Below are positions 25,214 through 33,684 of a stretch of 38,957 bases of DNA, piece by piece; position 1 is the stretch's first letter; the number at the start of each line of letters is the position of its first letter. Under the pieces are notes generated by a model. The model searched no databases. It saw only the letters and a list, made by a program, of their open reading frames with translations, and was not told the DNA's origin. The position numbers were made by a program, and so were the translations under genes. The stretch is from an uncultured Flavobacteriales bacterium (GTDB lineage Bacteria; Bacteroidota; Bacteroidia; Flavobacteriales_D; Crocinitomicaceae), in contig CAIZQH010000009.1 in the NCBI GenBank assembly GCA_903935095.1, positions 1-38,957 of the forward strand, in the 5' to 3' direction.

Positions 25214-25242
25214 TTGATTGTTGCTGAATTGGGTTAATTTTG
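25214..25242 (+). promoter_or_regulatory. Promoter of the ABC exporter at 25253
   Basis: TTG (25214-25216), an 18-base spacer and TAATTTTG (25235-25242) match the Bacteroidota consensus well. The ATG follows after 10 bases, so the leader is very short. Confidence 0.7.
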
Positions 25243-25252
25243 TGAATCAATC

Positions 25253-27040
25253 ATGAAGTCAAATAACCCCCAGAAAAAAAAGCTGTTTAAGCGCTTGTTG
25301 TTCTTTGCGAAACCATACCGCAAGTATTTGTCGATTGCCATCATATCTGTCATTTTACTGTCTATCCCAGGGCCATTGCGCCCTTTATTGATTGGGAGAA
25401 TGGTGGACAAATACATTGTCCAATCACAGAACCCAAGCATGTTGCTTTGGTGGTCCTTACTATTATTAGGCGTAATGGTCCTGGAAGGGATTTTACAACT
25501 CATTTCTTCTTATTTCTCCAATTTACTGGCCCAATCTGTCATCCGTGATTTAAGAAAGAAAATCATTCAGCATTTCCTCCGCTTACGAATGTCCTATTTT
25601 GATAAAAATCCAGTGGGCGCAATGGTCACACGCGTGGTTTCTGACATGGAGGCGATAACGGAGGTGTTTTCATCAGGAATCATGGAAATTATTTCGGACT
25701 TGTTTTCCTTGGTGTTCATTTTATTCCTGATGTTCATGAACAACTGGGAATTGGCCTGGATGACACTCGTGCCTATTCCATTTTTACTCCTAGCAACAAG
25801 AATCTTCGCTAGATCCATGAAAGATTCTTTTCAAAAAGAACGCGTGGCAGTTACTAGATTGAACACCTTCGTGCAAGAGCGATTAAGTGGCATGAGCGTG
25901 GTACAATTATTCAACAGAGAAAGGGAAGAATATAAGCGTTTTGAAAAGATTAATGAGGGACACAAACAAGCACACATTCAAGCGGTATGGGCAAACTCCA
26001 TCTTCTTCCCGATTGTAGAAATATTGAGTTCTCTATCCATCGCATTTTTGTTGGTCTGGGGGGCGCTACATGTTTCCGGTAAATCCTCTTCTGAAATTCG
26101 TTCCATGTACGGAGAGGTCTTTGCGTTCACTTTGTGGATTAATCAGTTGTATCGTCCAATTAGACAATTAGCTGATAAATTTAATATTCTTCAACGGGGA
26201 ACGGTTCGGGCGGAACGGGTTTTTGATGTGTTGGATGAACAAGCTGACTTGCAGGAAAGCGGATCTATGACCAATGTTGATTTCGCACAATCGGTATATT
26301 TTGAAGACGTTTCTTTTTCTTACGTGAAAGATAGTCTGGTTTTGAATAAGGTGAATTTGACCATTCATCATGGCGAAACAGTGGCATTTGTTGGCGCAAC
26401 AGGGGCCGGAAAAACATCCATCGTAAATCTATTGGGCCGATTTTATGAGCATGATTCAGGGGTTATCCGCATCGGAGACGTGCCTATACAAGAGATAAAA
26501 CTATCGGAATTAAGGAAGAACATTGCGATTGTTTTACAAGATGTTTTTCTTTTTTCGGGGACGATATTCTCGAACATCACACTGGGAGATGGGCGGTTTT
26601 CGAAGGAGGATGTTATTTCCGCCGCAAAGGCTGTTGGCGCACATGAATTTATCATGAATTTACCAGGAAATTATCAGCATGAAATTGGCGAAAGAGGGGG
26701 CATGCTGTCTGTCGGACAACGCCAACTTATCGCATTCATTCGCGCCTATATTTACGCGCCACAAATATTAATTCTTGACGAAGCAACATCAAGCGTGGAC
26801 AGTGAAAGCGAGCAATTGATTCAACGCGCAACAGAACAAATCACGAAGGGGAGAACCTCTATTGTGATCGCTCATCGCTTATCAACCATTCAAAAAGCGG
26901 ATCGAATCGTGGTGATGGAGAAAGGCGAATTAGTGGAAATAGGCACTCACCAAGAATTGTTAAAGCTGGAAAACGGGTATTATAGGCGCTTGTACGACAT
27001 GCAATTTTTTAATCAGAATGAAGAACATGAAGCGATTTAA
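25253..27040 (+). CDS. ABC exporter, fused permease and ATPase (multidrug/lipid type)
   Basis: 595 residues. An ABC type-1 membrane domain occupies about 15-325, with helices near 26-46, 62-85, 145-162, 165-185 and 253-273. The ATPase domain has Walker A GATGAGKT (381-388), signature LSVGQ (485-489), Walker B ILILDE (505-510) and H-loop His541. The LSVGQRQ variant is typical of the LmrC/MdlA-YheI-like exporters. It has a convincing promoter 10 bases upstream. The next gene, encoding a solute-binding fold, starts inside its 3' end, so the two are coupled. It is an exporter by family; pairing with a binding-fold protein is unusual. Substrate unknown. Confidence 0.93.
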   Translation: MKSNNPQKKKLFKRLLFFAKPYRKYLSIAIISVILLSIPGPLRPLLIGRMVDKYIVQSQNPSMLLWWSLLLLGVMVLEGILQLISSYFSNLLAQSVIRDLRKKIIQHFLRLRMSYFDKNPVGAMVTRVVSDMEAITEVFSSGIMEIISDLFSLVFILFLMFMNNWELAWMTLVPIPFLLLATRIFARSMKDSFQKERVAVTRLNTFVQERLSGMSVVQLFNREREEYKRFEKINEGHKQAHIQAVWANSIFFPIVEILSSLSIAFLLVWGALHVSGKSSSEIRSMYGEVFAFTLWINQLYRPIRQLADKFNILQRGTVRAERVFDVLDEQADLQESGSMTNVDFAQSVYFEDVSFSYVKDSLVLNKVNLTIHHGETVAFVGATGAGKTSIVNLLGRFYEHDSGVIRIGDVPIQEIKLSELRKNIAIVLQDVFLFSGTIFSNITLGDGRFSKEDVISAAKAVGAHEFIMNLPGNYQHEIGERGGMLSVGQRQLIAFIRAYIYAPQILILDEATSSVDSESEQLIQRATEQITKGRTSIVIAHRLSTIQKADRIVVMEKGELVEIGTHQELLKLENGYYRRLYDMQFFNQNEEHEAI

Positions 27041-27881
27041 AATAGGTGGTGTCCCGGAACACTTTAATCTTCCTTGGCGCAATGCCATTGAGGCAGGTGC
27101 GTTTCAAGCCCTTGGTGTAGAGTTGCATTGGTCTGACATGACCGGAGGAACAGGTCAAATGATTAAGGGCCTTCAAGCTGGGTCAATTGATATTGCTGTA
27201 CTTTTGACGGAGGGAATAACACGTGCGATTTTACAAGGCTTAGACGCAAAAATATTAACTGTTTATGTTACCAGTCCCTTATGTTGGGGAGTACATGTCC
27301 CAGCCGATCACTCGATCAAAAAAGTAAGTGATTTAAATGGGAAAACATTTGCGATCTCGCGAGAAGGCTCTGGGTCACACCTCATGGCATATGTGAAAGC
27401 ACAGGAAGAAAAATGGGATTTAACTGCGCTAAACTTCAATGTCGTGGGTGATGTTTATGGCGGTATTTGGGCGCTAAATAATGGTGAAGCACAAGCGTTT
27501 CTCTGGGAGAAATTTACCACATCCCCTTTTGTTGATCAAGGGAAATGCCATTTATTAGATGAGGTTCTTACGCCATGGCCTTGTTTTGTTGTTGCAGTCC
27601 GCTCTGAATTACTAGAGACGAACAAAGCGTTATTACAAGAAGTGGTTTCCATCGTTCAGAAAGAGTCTTCCAAGCTGAAACATCTTCCAAATTCTGCAGA
27701 GCAGTTTGCCTGGAGGTATGCTTTACCACTTCATCAAGTGGAACAATGGTTAAGTGAAACGGAATGGAATTATGGCGACGAATTGAGCCATCAAGCTTTT
27801 GCAAAGGTTGTTTCAGAGCTGCTGGAATTGGGACTTATCACACAAAAGGAATCAGAAAAATGGGAAGAAAAACTATTTTAA
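27018..27881 (+). CDS. Cytosolic periplasmic-binding-protein-like protein (PBP type 2, Ca3427-like)
   Basis: 287 residues; an alternative start at 27027 gives 284. Both lie within the 3' end of the ABC exporter gene. Features of the NMT1/SsuA/ThiY-like solute-binding fold are present: GGTGQMIKGLQAGSIDIAVLL near 45-65, the lobe-crossing SDLNGKTFAISREGSGSHLMA near 103-123, and GGIWALNNGEAQAFLWEK near 148-165. There is no signal peptide or lipobox, so it should remain in the cytoplasm, unlike transporter-bound relatives. It resembles the soluble Ca3427 group described from yeast and found in bacteria, whose ligand is uncertain; that match is from memory. The following secreted-protein gene starts inside its 3' end. 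Confidence 0.8.
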   Translation: MKNMKRFKIGGVPEHFNLPWRNAIEAGAFQALGVELHWSDMTGGTGQMIKGLQAGSIDIAVLLTEGITRAILQGLDAKILTVYVTSPLCWGVHVPADHSIKKVSDLNGKTFAISREGSGSHLMAYVKAQEEKWDLTALNFNVVGDVYGGIWALNNGEAQAFLWEKFTTSPFVDQGKCHLLDEVLTPWPCFVVAVRSELLETNKALLQEVVSIVQKESSKLKHLPNSAEQFAWRYALPLHQVEQWLSETEWNYGDELSHQAFAKVVSELLELGLITQKESEKWEEKLF

Positions 27882-29080
27882 GTATTTTACTTTATGTTTC
27901 TCTTTGGAATACATACGCACAACTGGGTTGCACCGATGTTCAGGCATTAAATTTTAACCCCCTTGCTCAATGGAATGATGGGTCATGTATTTATCCCCCA
28001 ACAAATTATTCCTCATTATGGATTCAAGATTTACCGAATGTTCTCATCGAAAATTCAGGCTTGATATTTTGGAATGATTTCATTTGGACGATCAATGATG
28101 GTGGTTCAACCCCAAGTATTTATAAGTTAGATCAAAATGGCGTCGTCTTGGACACCATTCACATTGCTTCGGCCACAAATGTAGATTGGGAAGCGATGAC
28201 ACAAAGCAACACCAAAATTTATATAGGAGATTTCGGAAATAATGCAGGAAACCGAACGGATCTTGGTATATATGAAATTAATAAGTCTGATATTTTAGCT
28301 GGAAACATGAATGTTACCGCTCAAAAAAGAGCCTTCAAGTATGGTGATCAGCTTGATTTTACGGGACAAACTAATGGGCATTCGTTCGACTGCGAATCTT
28401 TTTATTATGATGCCGATTCATTAGTGCTTATTTCTAAAGCATGGAATAATTTCTATGCAAAACGGTATCGTTTTGAATCAGTTTGGAGCGACACACTCGT
28501 CATTTTTCCTCAGGACTCCTTATACATGGATGGACTGATAACAGACGTAAGTTACGACACCCTGTCTAAACGGACGCTTGCAATAGGGTATAAAAATAAC
28601 GGCTCAAATTTCTACACCAGTTTTGTTTATCTCCTTTTTAACCATCCGGACACCCATATTTTTAGTGGGAACAAACGGAGGATTGAATTAGGAAATATGC
28701 TCACTCTTTCTCAAACGGAAGGCATTACATTTAAAGATTCAGCAAGCGGATTTTTTAGTTCGGAACAGATCTCCTCAGTTATCACTATTCCACCTAAACT
28801 ATTTTCCTTTGATTTTACATCTTATTTTTCTGATGATATAGGTTTGAATGATATTTCACTCAGAAATATGACCGGCATTTCCCCAAACCCCTGTATTCAG
28901 TATATCACTGTGCCTATCGGTTGTCTGGGTCAGCGCGTGCTCATCTATTCAATGACGGGACAGTTCTGCTTACAAACAGTTATAGACCCTTCTTTAACCA
29001 TTAACGTAGAGAGCCTTGTTCCCGCACCCTATTACCTTTATGTGGATGGGAAATATTTTCGGTTCATAAAAACCGAATAA
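27860..29080 (+). CDS. T9SS-secreted protein with propeller-like domain and Por sorting tail
   Basis: 406 residues from MGRKTILSILLYVSLWNTYAQ, a clear signal peptide; the frame is open 32 codons further upstream, but that part lies inside the preceding gene and is not signal-like. After cleavage comes GCTDVQALNFNPLAQWNDG, a GCTD...DGSC motif common in Flavobacteriales surface proteins. A beta-rich region (about 45-330) includes NVDWEAMTQ and YIGDFGNNAGNRTDLGIYEI, resembling the phytase/esterase-like propellers found in Bacteroidota. The last 75 residues (SPNPCIQYITV ... YYLYVDGKYFRF) form a type A T9SS C-terminal sorting domain. Its start overlaps the binding-fold gene by 22 bases. Enzymatic function is unknown. 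Confidence 0.85.
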   Translation: MGRKTILSILLYVSLWNTYAQLGCTDVQALNFNPLAQWNDGSCIYPPTNYSSLWIQDLPNVLIENSGLIFWNDFIWTINDGGSTPSIYKLDQNGVVLDTIHIASATNVDWEAMTQSNTKIYIGDFGNNAGNRTDLGIYEINKSDILAGNMNVTAQKRAFKYGDQLDFTGQTNGHSFDCESFYYDADSLVLISKAWNNFYAKRYRFESVWSDTLVIFPQDSLYMDGLITDVSYDTLSKRTLAIGYKNNGSNFYTSFVYLLFNHPDTHIFSGNKRRIELGNMLTLSQTEGITFKDSASGFFSSEQISSVITIPPKLFSFDFTSYFSDDIGLNDISLRNMTGISPNPCIQYITVPIGCLGQRVLIYSMTGQFCLQTVIDPSLTINVESLVPAPYYLYVDGKYFRFIKTE

Positions 29081-29194
29081 ATTTAATAATCAAGGTATTA
29101 TCGTTGAAATCCCTTGTTTGATAACTGCTTCCACACCAATGTTCATTTCGCGTGAAGGGTTGGCGAAAATCGCCTAAATTTCAGAAAAAAAGCC
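29081..29194. other. Intergenic region with a short hairpin
   Basis: It contains GGCGA-AAA-TCGCC (29162-29174), a 5-bp stem with a 3-base loop, without a T-tract. It could be a weak terminator for the T9SS gene or part of the leader of the small ORF at 29195. TAAATTTC (29175-29182) is one mismatch from the -7 consensus. Confidence 0.3.
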
Positions 29195-29308
29195 ATGAAC
29201 ACACTTTTACCTTTAGCTATTGGGAGTTCTTTTTGGGTTGCTGTTTTAACCGTTCTAGGAATGGTTGCTGTTTTTGCTGTGTTGTTTTTTTCCGAGCGAA
29301 AGAAATAA
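29195..29308 (+). CDS. Small hydrophobic membrane protein, 37 residues
   Basis: An ATG-initiated frame encodes a 37-residue peptide: a short N-terminus (MNTLLPLAIGSSFW), one transmembrane helix (VAVLTVLGMVAVFAVLFF) and a positively charged tail (SERKK), ending in TAA. The topology would place the basic tail in the cytoplasm. The start follows an A-rich stretch, as is common for Bacteroidota starts. It is transcribed toward the S41 protease gene, ending 5 bases before that gene's stop. I do not recognise a family. The clean one-helix design suggests a real small membrane protein, but the length is too short to exclude chance. Confidence 0.5.
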   Translation: MNTLLPLAIGSSFWVAVLTVLGMVAVFAVLFFSERKK

Positions 29309-29313
29309 ACGGT

Positions 29314-30885
29314 TTATTTAAAACTGGAAATAGCCTTCATCAATTCTTTATCAAAGGGATTGAGTACTCGGTAATATCCTTCTTCCGTCCAGTTTTGGCT
29401 TGCAATCTCTGCTTTCAGCATTCGTTTGATGAGGTTTTTGCTCGCCGTTAATCCGATTGGGTCTTTTTGAACACGAAAGTCTTTTTGTGCAAAAGTCAAG
29501 AAGCGTGTCAATAACTGCTCGCTTACTTCAAAAGATTGTACAAACTGTGCTGAACTTGTCCATTTCGATCTGTTTTCCTGCATAAAATCAAAGGCAAATG
29601 CTCTCGCTGCTCCGCTCCATTGCAATTCAGTCAGGTAAAATGACGCACCACTTGTGTCTCCCGGCACGAAAACATCTGGCATAATTCCACCACCTCCATA
29701 GACAATTCGTCCGTGTTTGGTTTTGAATTTCAGTGAATCGACAAAAACGGAACTGTCTTGTTTGAAGTATTCGTTTCTTGTGATGCGCTCCTCATCCCTC
29801 ATGTAGTTCTCATAACCCCCTTTGTATGAGCGTTGAATACAGCGTCCAGAAGGCGTGTAATAGCGCGCGATGGTCAATCGAAGGTTGCTTCCATCACGAA
29901 GCACTTCATCCTTCTGAATTAAGCCTTTTCCATAAGAGCGGCGTCCAACAATCATTCCTCTGTCGTTGTCTTGTATGGCACCAGCTAAGATTTCACTTGC
30001 CGAAGCAGAATGGGCATTGATAAGCACCACTAATTTCGTCTTTTCAAGATGTCCACCGGCGCTTGAATAATACTTTCTTTCCCCTTCATTTTTTCCTTTT
30101 GAGATTAAGATCAGGTTGTTTTTTCCTAAGAAAGCATCGGCTATATCAATGGCTGAGGACATCACGCCACCTGGATTATTCCGTAAATCTAGCACCATTT
30201 TTTTCATTCCTTGATTTAGTAATTTGGTGCTTTCTATGTAAAATTCTTCTGCAGTAACTTGTGAAAATTCACTGATCAGAAGGTATCCAGTTTGTTTATC
30301 TAGCATATATGCACAAGGAATGGATGAAATGGGGATGATGCCCCTTGTTAAGGGAACGGTCTGCAGTTTCTTTCCCCGTAGAAAGGTAACCGAGACTGTT
30401 GTCCCTGGGTTTCCTTTTAGGGTTGCTAGTACTTTTTCGTTTGTGATTCCCTGTCCACAGATTTTCTTCCCATTGACACGGACAATCTTATCCCCTGCTT
30501 TCATTCCCGCTTTTTGAGAAGGAGACTGATTGATGATGTTGGTCACACAAATCGTATCCCGCAAGAGCAAAAATCGAATGCCTACACCTCCGAATTTTCC
30601 TTCGATGGATTCGTTTACTGATTTCATGTCTTTTGCAGAAATGTAATTACTGTGGGGATCTAATTTATGAAGCATGTCCGAAATGGTGGCTTCAAAAATG
30701 GCGTCTTTATCTACTTTATCAACGTAGTTGTTGTCGAGGAGCAATAAAACATCTTCTAGTTTTTGAATATCTCCTGAAGCCTTTTTATCAACCCCTTCTA
30801 AAAGCATTCCACCAAAAACCCCACTGGCCAGGACGAGTGATAAAATGATCGGCAGGATAGCGTTGTTTTTAACTTGTTCAGACAT
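29314..30885 (-). CDS. S41 family C-terminal processing peptidase (CtpA/Tsp-like)
   Basis: 523 residues from MSEQVKNNAILP; an ATG 9 codons upstream would intrude further into the deaminase gene. One N-terminal helix (about 11-30) anchors the protein with the rest in the periplasm. A helical region with FEATISDMLHKLDPHSNYIS is followed by a PDZ domain (about 85-175) and the S41 core. The Ser/Lys dyad is Ser295 (HSASASEI) and Lys320 (SYGKGLIQ), 25 residues apart as in CtpB. It cleaves periplasmic proteins from the C-terminus. A C-terminal helical extension of about 130 residues is typical of Bacteroidota homologues. Its start overlaps the dCMP deaminase stop by 8 bases, so the two are coupled. 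Confidence 0.93.
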   Translation of the reverse strand: MSEQVKNNAILPIILSLVLASGVFGGMLLEGVDKKASGDIQKLEDVLLLLDNNYVDKVDKDAIFEATISDMLHKLDPHSNYISAKDMKSVNESIEGKFGGVGIRFLLLRDTICVTNIINQSPSQKAGMKAGDKIVRVNGKKICGQGITNEKVLATLKGNPGTTVSVTFLRGKKLQTVPLTRGIIPISSIPCAYMLDKQTGYLLISEFSQVTAEEFYIESTKLLNQGMKKMVLDLRNNPGGVMSSAIDIADAFLGKNNLILISKGKNEGERKYYSSAGGHLEKTKLVVLINAHSASASEILAGAIQDNDRGMIVGRRSYGKGLIQKDEVLRDGSNLRLTIARYYTPSGRCIQRSYKGGYENYMRDEERITRNEYFKQDSSVFVDSLKFKTKHGRIVYGGGGIMPDVFVPGDTSGASFYLTELQWSGAARAFAFDFMQENRSKWTSSAQFVQSFEVSEQLLTRFLTFAQKDFRVQKDPIGLTASKNLIKRMLKAEIASQNWTEEGYYRVLNPFDKELMKAISSFK

Positions 30886-31315
30886 CTTGACAATTTTCAA
30901 TTTGAACAACATCTAATCCTGCATTTTTAAGAAAGTCAATACCAGAAGTGTCTTTATATGCTTCCAGGAAGACCAGGCGTTTAATCCCGGATTGAAGCAC
31001 TAGTTTACTGCAATCTTTACAGGGAGAATGGGTTAAATACAAGGTGGCATCTTTGCAATTATTCGATGATCTGGCCACTTTTAGGATGGCGTTTGCCTCC
31101 GCATGTAAAACATACCAATGTGTTTCCCCTGCTTCATTTTCACAGCAATTATCAAATCCGCCAGGTGTTCCATTGTATCCATCGGAAATGATCATGGAGT
31201 CTTTCACAATAATGGCGCCCACTTTTTTTCGTGCACAATGAGATAATTCTGCCCAACTTAATGCCAGTCTTAAATACGCTTTGTCGTATCGGGATTGTTT
31301 AGCGGATTGACTCAT
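30878..31315 (-). CDS. dCMP deaminase / ComEB-like cytidine deaminase family protein
   Basis: 145 residues. The zinc site is complete: HAEANAI (71-77) supplies His71 and the catalytic Glu73, and PCKDC (98-102) supplies Cys99 and Cys102. The N-terminal YLRLALSWAELSHCARKKVGA and IISDGYNGTPGG are typical of deoxycytidylate deaminases (ComEB family), which make dUMP from dCMP for dTMP synthesis. Length fits. It lies between the DUF2231-like gene (9-base gap) and the S41 protease (8-base overlap), so it is probably transcribed with the oxidase-assembly genes upstream, without an obvious functional link. Confidence 0.92.
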   Translation of the reverse strand: MSQSAKQSRYDKAYLRLALSWAELSHCARKKVGAIIVKDSMIISDGYNGTPGGFDNCCENEAGETHWYVLHAEANAILKVARSSNNCKDATLYLTHSPCKDCSKLVLQSGIKRLVFLEAYKDTSGIDFLKNAGLDVVQIENCQDV

Positions 31316-31324
31316 GGTTTGTGT

Positions 31325-31762
31325 TTAGAAATCGTTAGCATGCATAATTTGTCCCCCTAAATAACCTGTCCATGCGAACACCGCAAAACTAACGAAGCAA
31401 ATGATTAAAATAAACCACGAGATTTTTTTCTCAGAAAGCAGGTTCTTTTTCCCAGCATATATACCAACGATGGATGCAATAAACAGGAGAATAATAAGCC
31501 AAAGGGCTTTTTCAGCAAATTCTTCGTGTTGTTCGATGATGGATTCACTGATTCCTTTGATGTGTTCGACGGTCTCTTCTGCTTCATGTCCAGTTTTAAA
31601 GGTGATGTATCCACCTATACTGGAAATGAGCATCAAAATAAAAGCAGCGACGCGTGTTTGAACGGTGTTAGAAAGTAAGCCAATGAGTAAAACAATTCCA
31701 GCGAAAAGTGTTCCAATGATGGCAAGGTGGTTGGTGATGAGGTGTAAGTGAGTTTGGTCCAT
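31325..31762 (-). CDS. Four-helix membrane protein (DUF2231-like)
   Basis: 145 residues with four predicted helices (about 12-30, 38-57, 84-103, 113-138). The His-rich N-terminus MDQTHLHLITNHLAIIG and the segment YITFKTGHEAEETVEHI between helices 2 and 3 resemble the DUF2231 family of small membrane proteins with conserved histidines, possibly heme or metal binding. It lies 48 bases downstream of the DUF420 gene in the oxidase cluster and 9 bases upstream of the deaminase. A role in respiratory-chain assembly or electron transfer is suggested only by context. The family match is tentative. Confidence 0.7.
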   Translation of the reverse strand: MDQTHLHLITNHLAIIGTLFAGIVLLIGLLSNTVQTRVAAFILMLISSIGGYITFKTGHEAEETVEHIKGISESIIEQHEEFAEKALWLIILLFIASIVGIYAGKKNLLSEKKISWFILIICFVSFAVFAWTGYLGGQIMHANDF

Positions 31763-31810
31763 TTTATATAAATTAAAAGATTGAACTGAAAGTTACACTT
31801 TTACCGTCAA

Positions 31811-32344
31811 TTAATGCACGTAGTATGGAGAAATCATAAAATAAACAACGACACCTGTAACAGCTACGTACAACCAGATGGGAAACGCAAAACGCGTGTA
31901 TTTCTTGTGTTTTGCGTAATTTCCCTCTAAGGCGAATAAGTAAGTAAATAACACCACAGGTATTACAGCAACGCTTAATAGTATATGGGAAATCAAAATG
32001 AAGTAATAGAGTGCTTTGTATGATCCTTCGTACACTGTGCTATCTGATGTCATGTGGTAAGCTACATAACAGAGCAAAAATAATAGGCTAATAGCCAGAC
32101 ACACTTGAATGGTACGCTGGTGAAGCTTCATGTTGCCTTTTTTAATGAACACTAAGGCGAGTATTAACAAAATAGCAGTTATGCCATTCAACGAAGCGTA
32201 AAAAGGCGGCAAACACGATAAATCGACGCCTTCTATTTTAATTCCAAATAATGCTGCAACAGCAATCGGAATAATAATGGATACAGCAACGACAAGTTTT
32301 CTGTATTTAGAGGATGGAAGGTTGTTATTCGACATGGTATTCAT
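31811..32344 (-). CDS. DUF420 family membrane protein (CtaM-like oxidase assembly factor)
   Basis: 177 residues; Met4 (32335) is an equally possible start, since either overlaps the SCO gene stop. Five hydrophobic helices are visible near 18-36, 46-65, 76-96, 108-132 and 150-172. Conserved DUF420 features are PPFYASLNGITAILL, KLHQRTIQVCLAISLLFLLCYVAYH, YYFILISHILLSVAVIPVVL and KHKKYTRFAFPIWLYVAVTGVVVYF, with several His residues at helix ends. In Firmicutes the DUF420 protein CtaM is needed for maturation of heme-A-containing oxidases. Position in a ctaB/oxidase III/IV/SCO cluster supports the same role here; this is inference from family and context. Confidence 0.88.
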   Translation of the reverse strand: MNTMSNNNLPSSKYRKLVVAVSIIIPIAVAALFGIKIEGVDLSCLPPFYASLNGITAILLILALVFIKKGNMKLHQRTIQVCLAISLLFLLCYVAYHMTSDSTVYEGSYKALYYFILISHILLSVAVIPVVLFTYLFALEGNYAKHKKYTRFAFPIWLYVAVTGVVVYFMISPYYVH

Positions 32345-32993
32345 AGTTCAAAAGGTTAAGTAAATCTGTTTTAAGTCGTTTGTATTCTTTCGCGTTTACG
32401 CTCAAGTCCATATTGGTCACTGCATATACACCGCGAACATGTCCTGCTTTGTCAACGAGGGTAAATGAACCAGAGTGGGCGTATCCACCTTCGGCTTCGT
32501 CATCTCTTCCCGCAAAGGTTAAAAAGTTTTCGATTCCTAAACGGTGTGTTTCTGCTTCATTTCCCGTTAGGAAGTCCCAGTTATTCGCGGTGATTCCGTG
32601 GTCTCGTTTGTATTTCGTTAAAACGGACGGAAGGTCATTCTTTGGATTGATACTAAACGATAGAAATTGAAGGTGTTTCTGGTGCTTTTTCGTCTCCTGA
32701 TTTAATTTATTGAATTGGACGTTCATAATGGGACAAATCGTTGGACACGTAGCAAAGAAGAACTCCACAACCCAAATGCGGTTTTTGTACGTTTTATTGG
32801 TAACCTTAAGGCTATCTTGATTTAAAAAAGAGAAGCTAGGGATTGTTGGATAAAGCGTATCAACCGTTTGCATTCCATTGACCGTTTTGTATAATACATC
32901 TACATTTCCAAGAATGGGTAGTTTCGGCGGAATGTCATTTCCGCAAGAAAGGAGTAGGATGAAGAGCCCAAGGATGAAGGAAGTTTTAGCCAT
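32325..32993 (-). CDS. SCO1/SenC family copper metallochaperone lipoprotein
   Basis: 222 residues from MAKTSFILGLFILLLSCGND; this start gives an intact lipobox (LLLSC, Cys17), whereas the open frame 14 codons longer destroys the signal. The thioredoxin fold carries the copper site: Cys83 and Cys87 in TCPTICP, and His173 in GGYAHSGSF. SCO proteins deliver copper to or reduce the CuA centre of cytochrome oxidase subunit II, in the periplasm. The gene overlaps its upstream SCO-like paralogue by 8 bases and the downstream DUF420 gene by up to 20, showing a tightly packed oxidase-assembly operon. Subunits I and II themselves are not in the window. Confidence 0.92.
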   Translation of the reverse strand: MAKTSFILGLFILLLSCGNDIPPKLPILGNVDVLYKTVNGMQTVDTLYPTIPSFSFLNQDSLKVTNKTYKNRIWVVEFFFATCPTICPIMNVQFNKLNQETKKHQKHLQFLSFSINPKNDLPSVLTKYKRDHGITANNWDFLTGNEAETHRLGIENFLTFAGRDDEAEGGYAHSGSFTLVDKAGHVRGVYAVTNMDLSVNAKEYKRLKTDLLNLLNYEYHVE

Positions 32994-33681
32994 TTTTAGC
33001 CCGATCTTTATCATATTGCTTTTGAAGCAGGGCAAGGTGTTCTTTCATTCGGCGAATCATGCCCTCTTCGTCTCCTTTTAAAACCATTCGAAGGTGATTT
33101 TGTTTATCGAGCAGAAGCATAAGGGAGGAATAACTAACGCCACCAAAATATTGTTTTCCTCTTCTGTAAAGATTTTGGTTGTTGTGCTTGATGTCATAAA
33201 CTTTTGCCGGATCACCTTTTGCCACAATCCAAATGGAAGGATCATAGTCTTCAATATCATCTTGAAGCATCTCCCGGATATTTTTTATTTGTTGGTCGGT
33301 TGCAGGACGTCCAAATTCATCTGTTGCAAAAGAAATGAGTCGAACTTGCTTCAGTTTTTTACGCTTGTTTTTTCGAATATGCTGAAAAAGAATTTGGTTA
33401 AAGTGCCAAAGCGAAATCCCACATTCCTTTGGGCAAGTCGTTTGAATGGTTGTAACAACAATCAGGTCGCCTTTGTAATCGCTTAACTTTTTACTGTTGT
33501 AAACGCCGTTTTCAAAGACTTCAAAAGCAGGAGACTGAATTAAACCGTAATCATCAAGCTGTTTGAACTTATGCTCACAGCGACGCGTGGAAATAAGAAT
33601 AAGGAAAAGCGCTGGACCAAAAACCAACACCAAGGCTAAAATCGATTTTGCACGACTTCTAGGTTGTTGGGATTGAGGCAT
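32986..33681 (-). CDS. SCO-like thioredoxin-fold protein lacking the copper-ligand His
   Basis: 231 residues, with an uncleaved-looking N-terminal helix (about 12-31) followed by a periplasmic thioredoxin-like domain. The CxxxC motif is present (Cys83 and Cys87 in TTCPKECGI), as in SCO1. Aligning the C-terminal strand with the neighbouring SCO protein (AHSGSFTLVDKAGHV against SYSSLMLLLDKQNHL) puts Tyr184 where that protein has its copper-ligand His. It therefore probably acts as a thiol-disulfide reductase or a partner rather than a normal copper chaperone. It is a diverged tandem paralogue with an 8-base overlap with SCO. It starts 3 bases after the subunit IV stop. Confidence 0.8.
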   Translation of the reverse strand: MPQSQQPRSRAKSILALVLVFGPALFLILISTRRCEHKFKQLDDYGLIQSPAFEVFENGVYNSKKLSDYKGDLIVVTTIQTTCPKECGISLWHFNQILFQHIRKNKRKKLKQVRLISFATDEFGRPATDQQIKNIREMLQDDIEDYDPSIWIVAKGDPAKVYDIKHNNQNLYRRGKQYFGGVSYSSLMLLLDKQNHLRMVLKGDEEGMIRRMKEHLALLQKQYDKDRAKNG

Positions 33682-33684
33682 GTA

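Noticed and set aside
27018..27881. Binding-fold protein as part of a conventional ABC importer
   Set aside because: No signal peptide or lipobox, and the adjacent transporter is a fused exporter type with no separate importer permease.
29152..29451. Plus-strand frame of 99 codons between the T9SS gene and the protease
   Set aside because: Runs far into the 3' end of the S41 protease gene on the other strand and is compositionally odd; the 37-residue frame at 29195 in another register is the better candidate.
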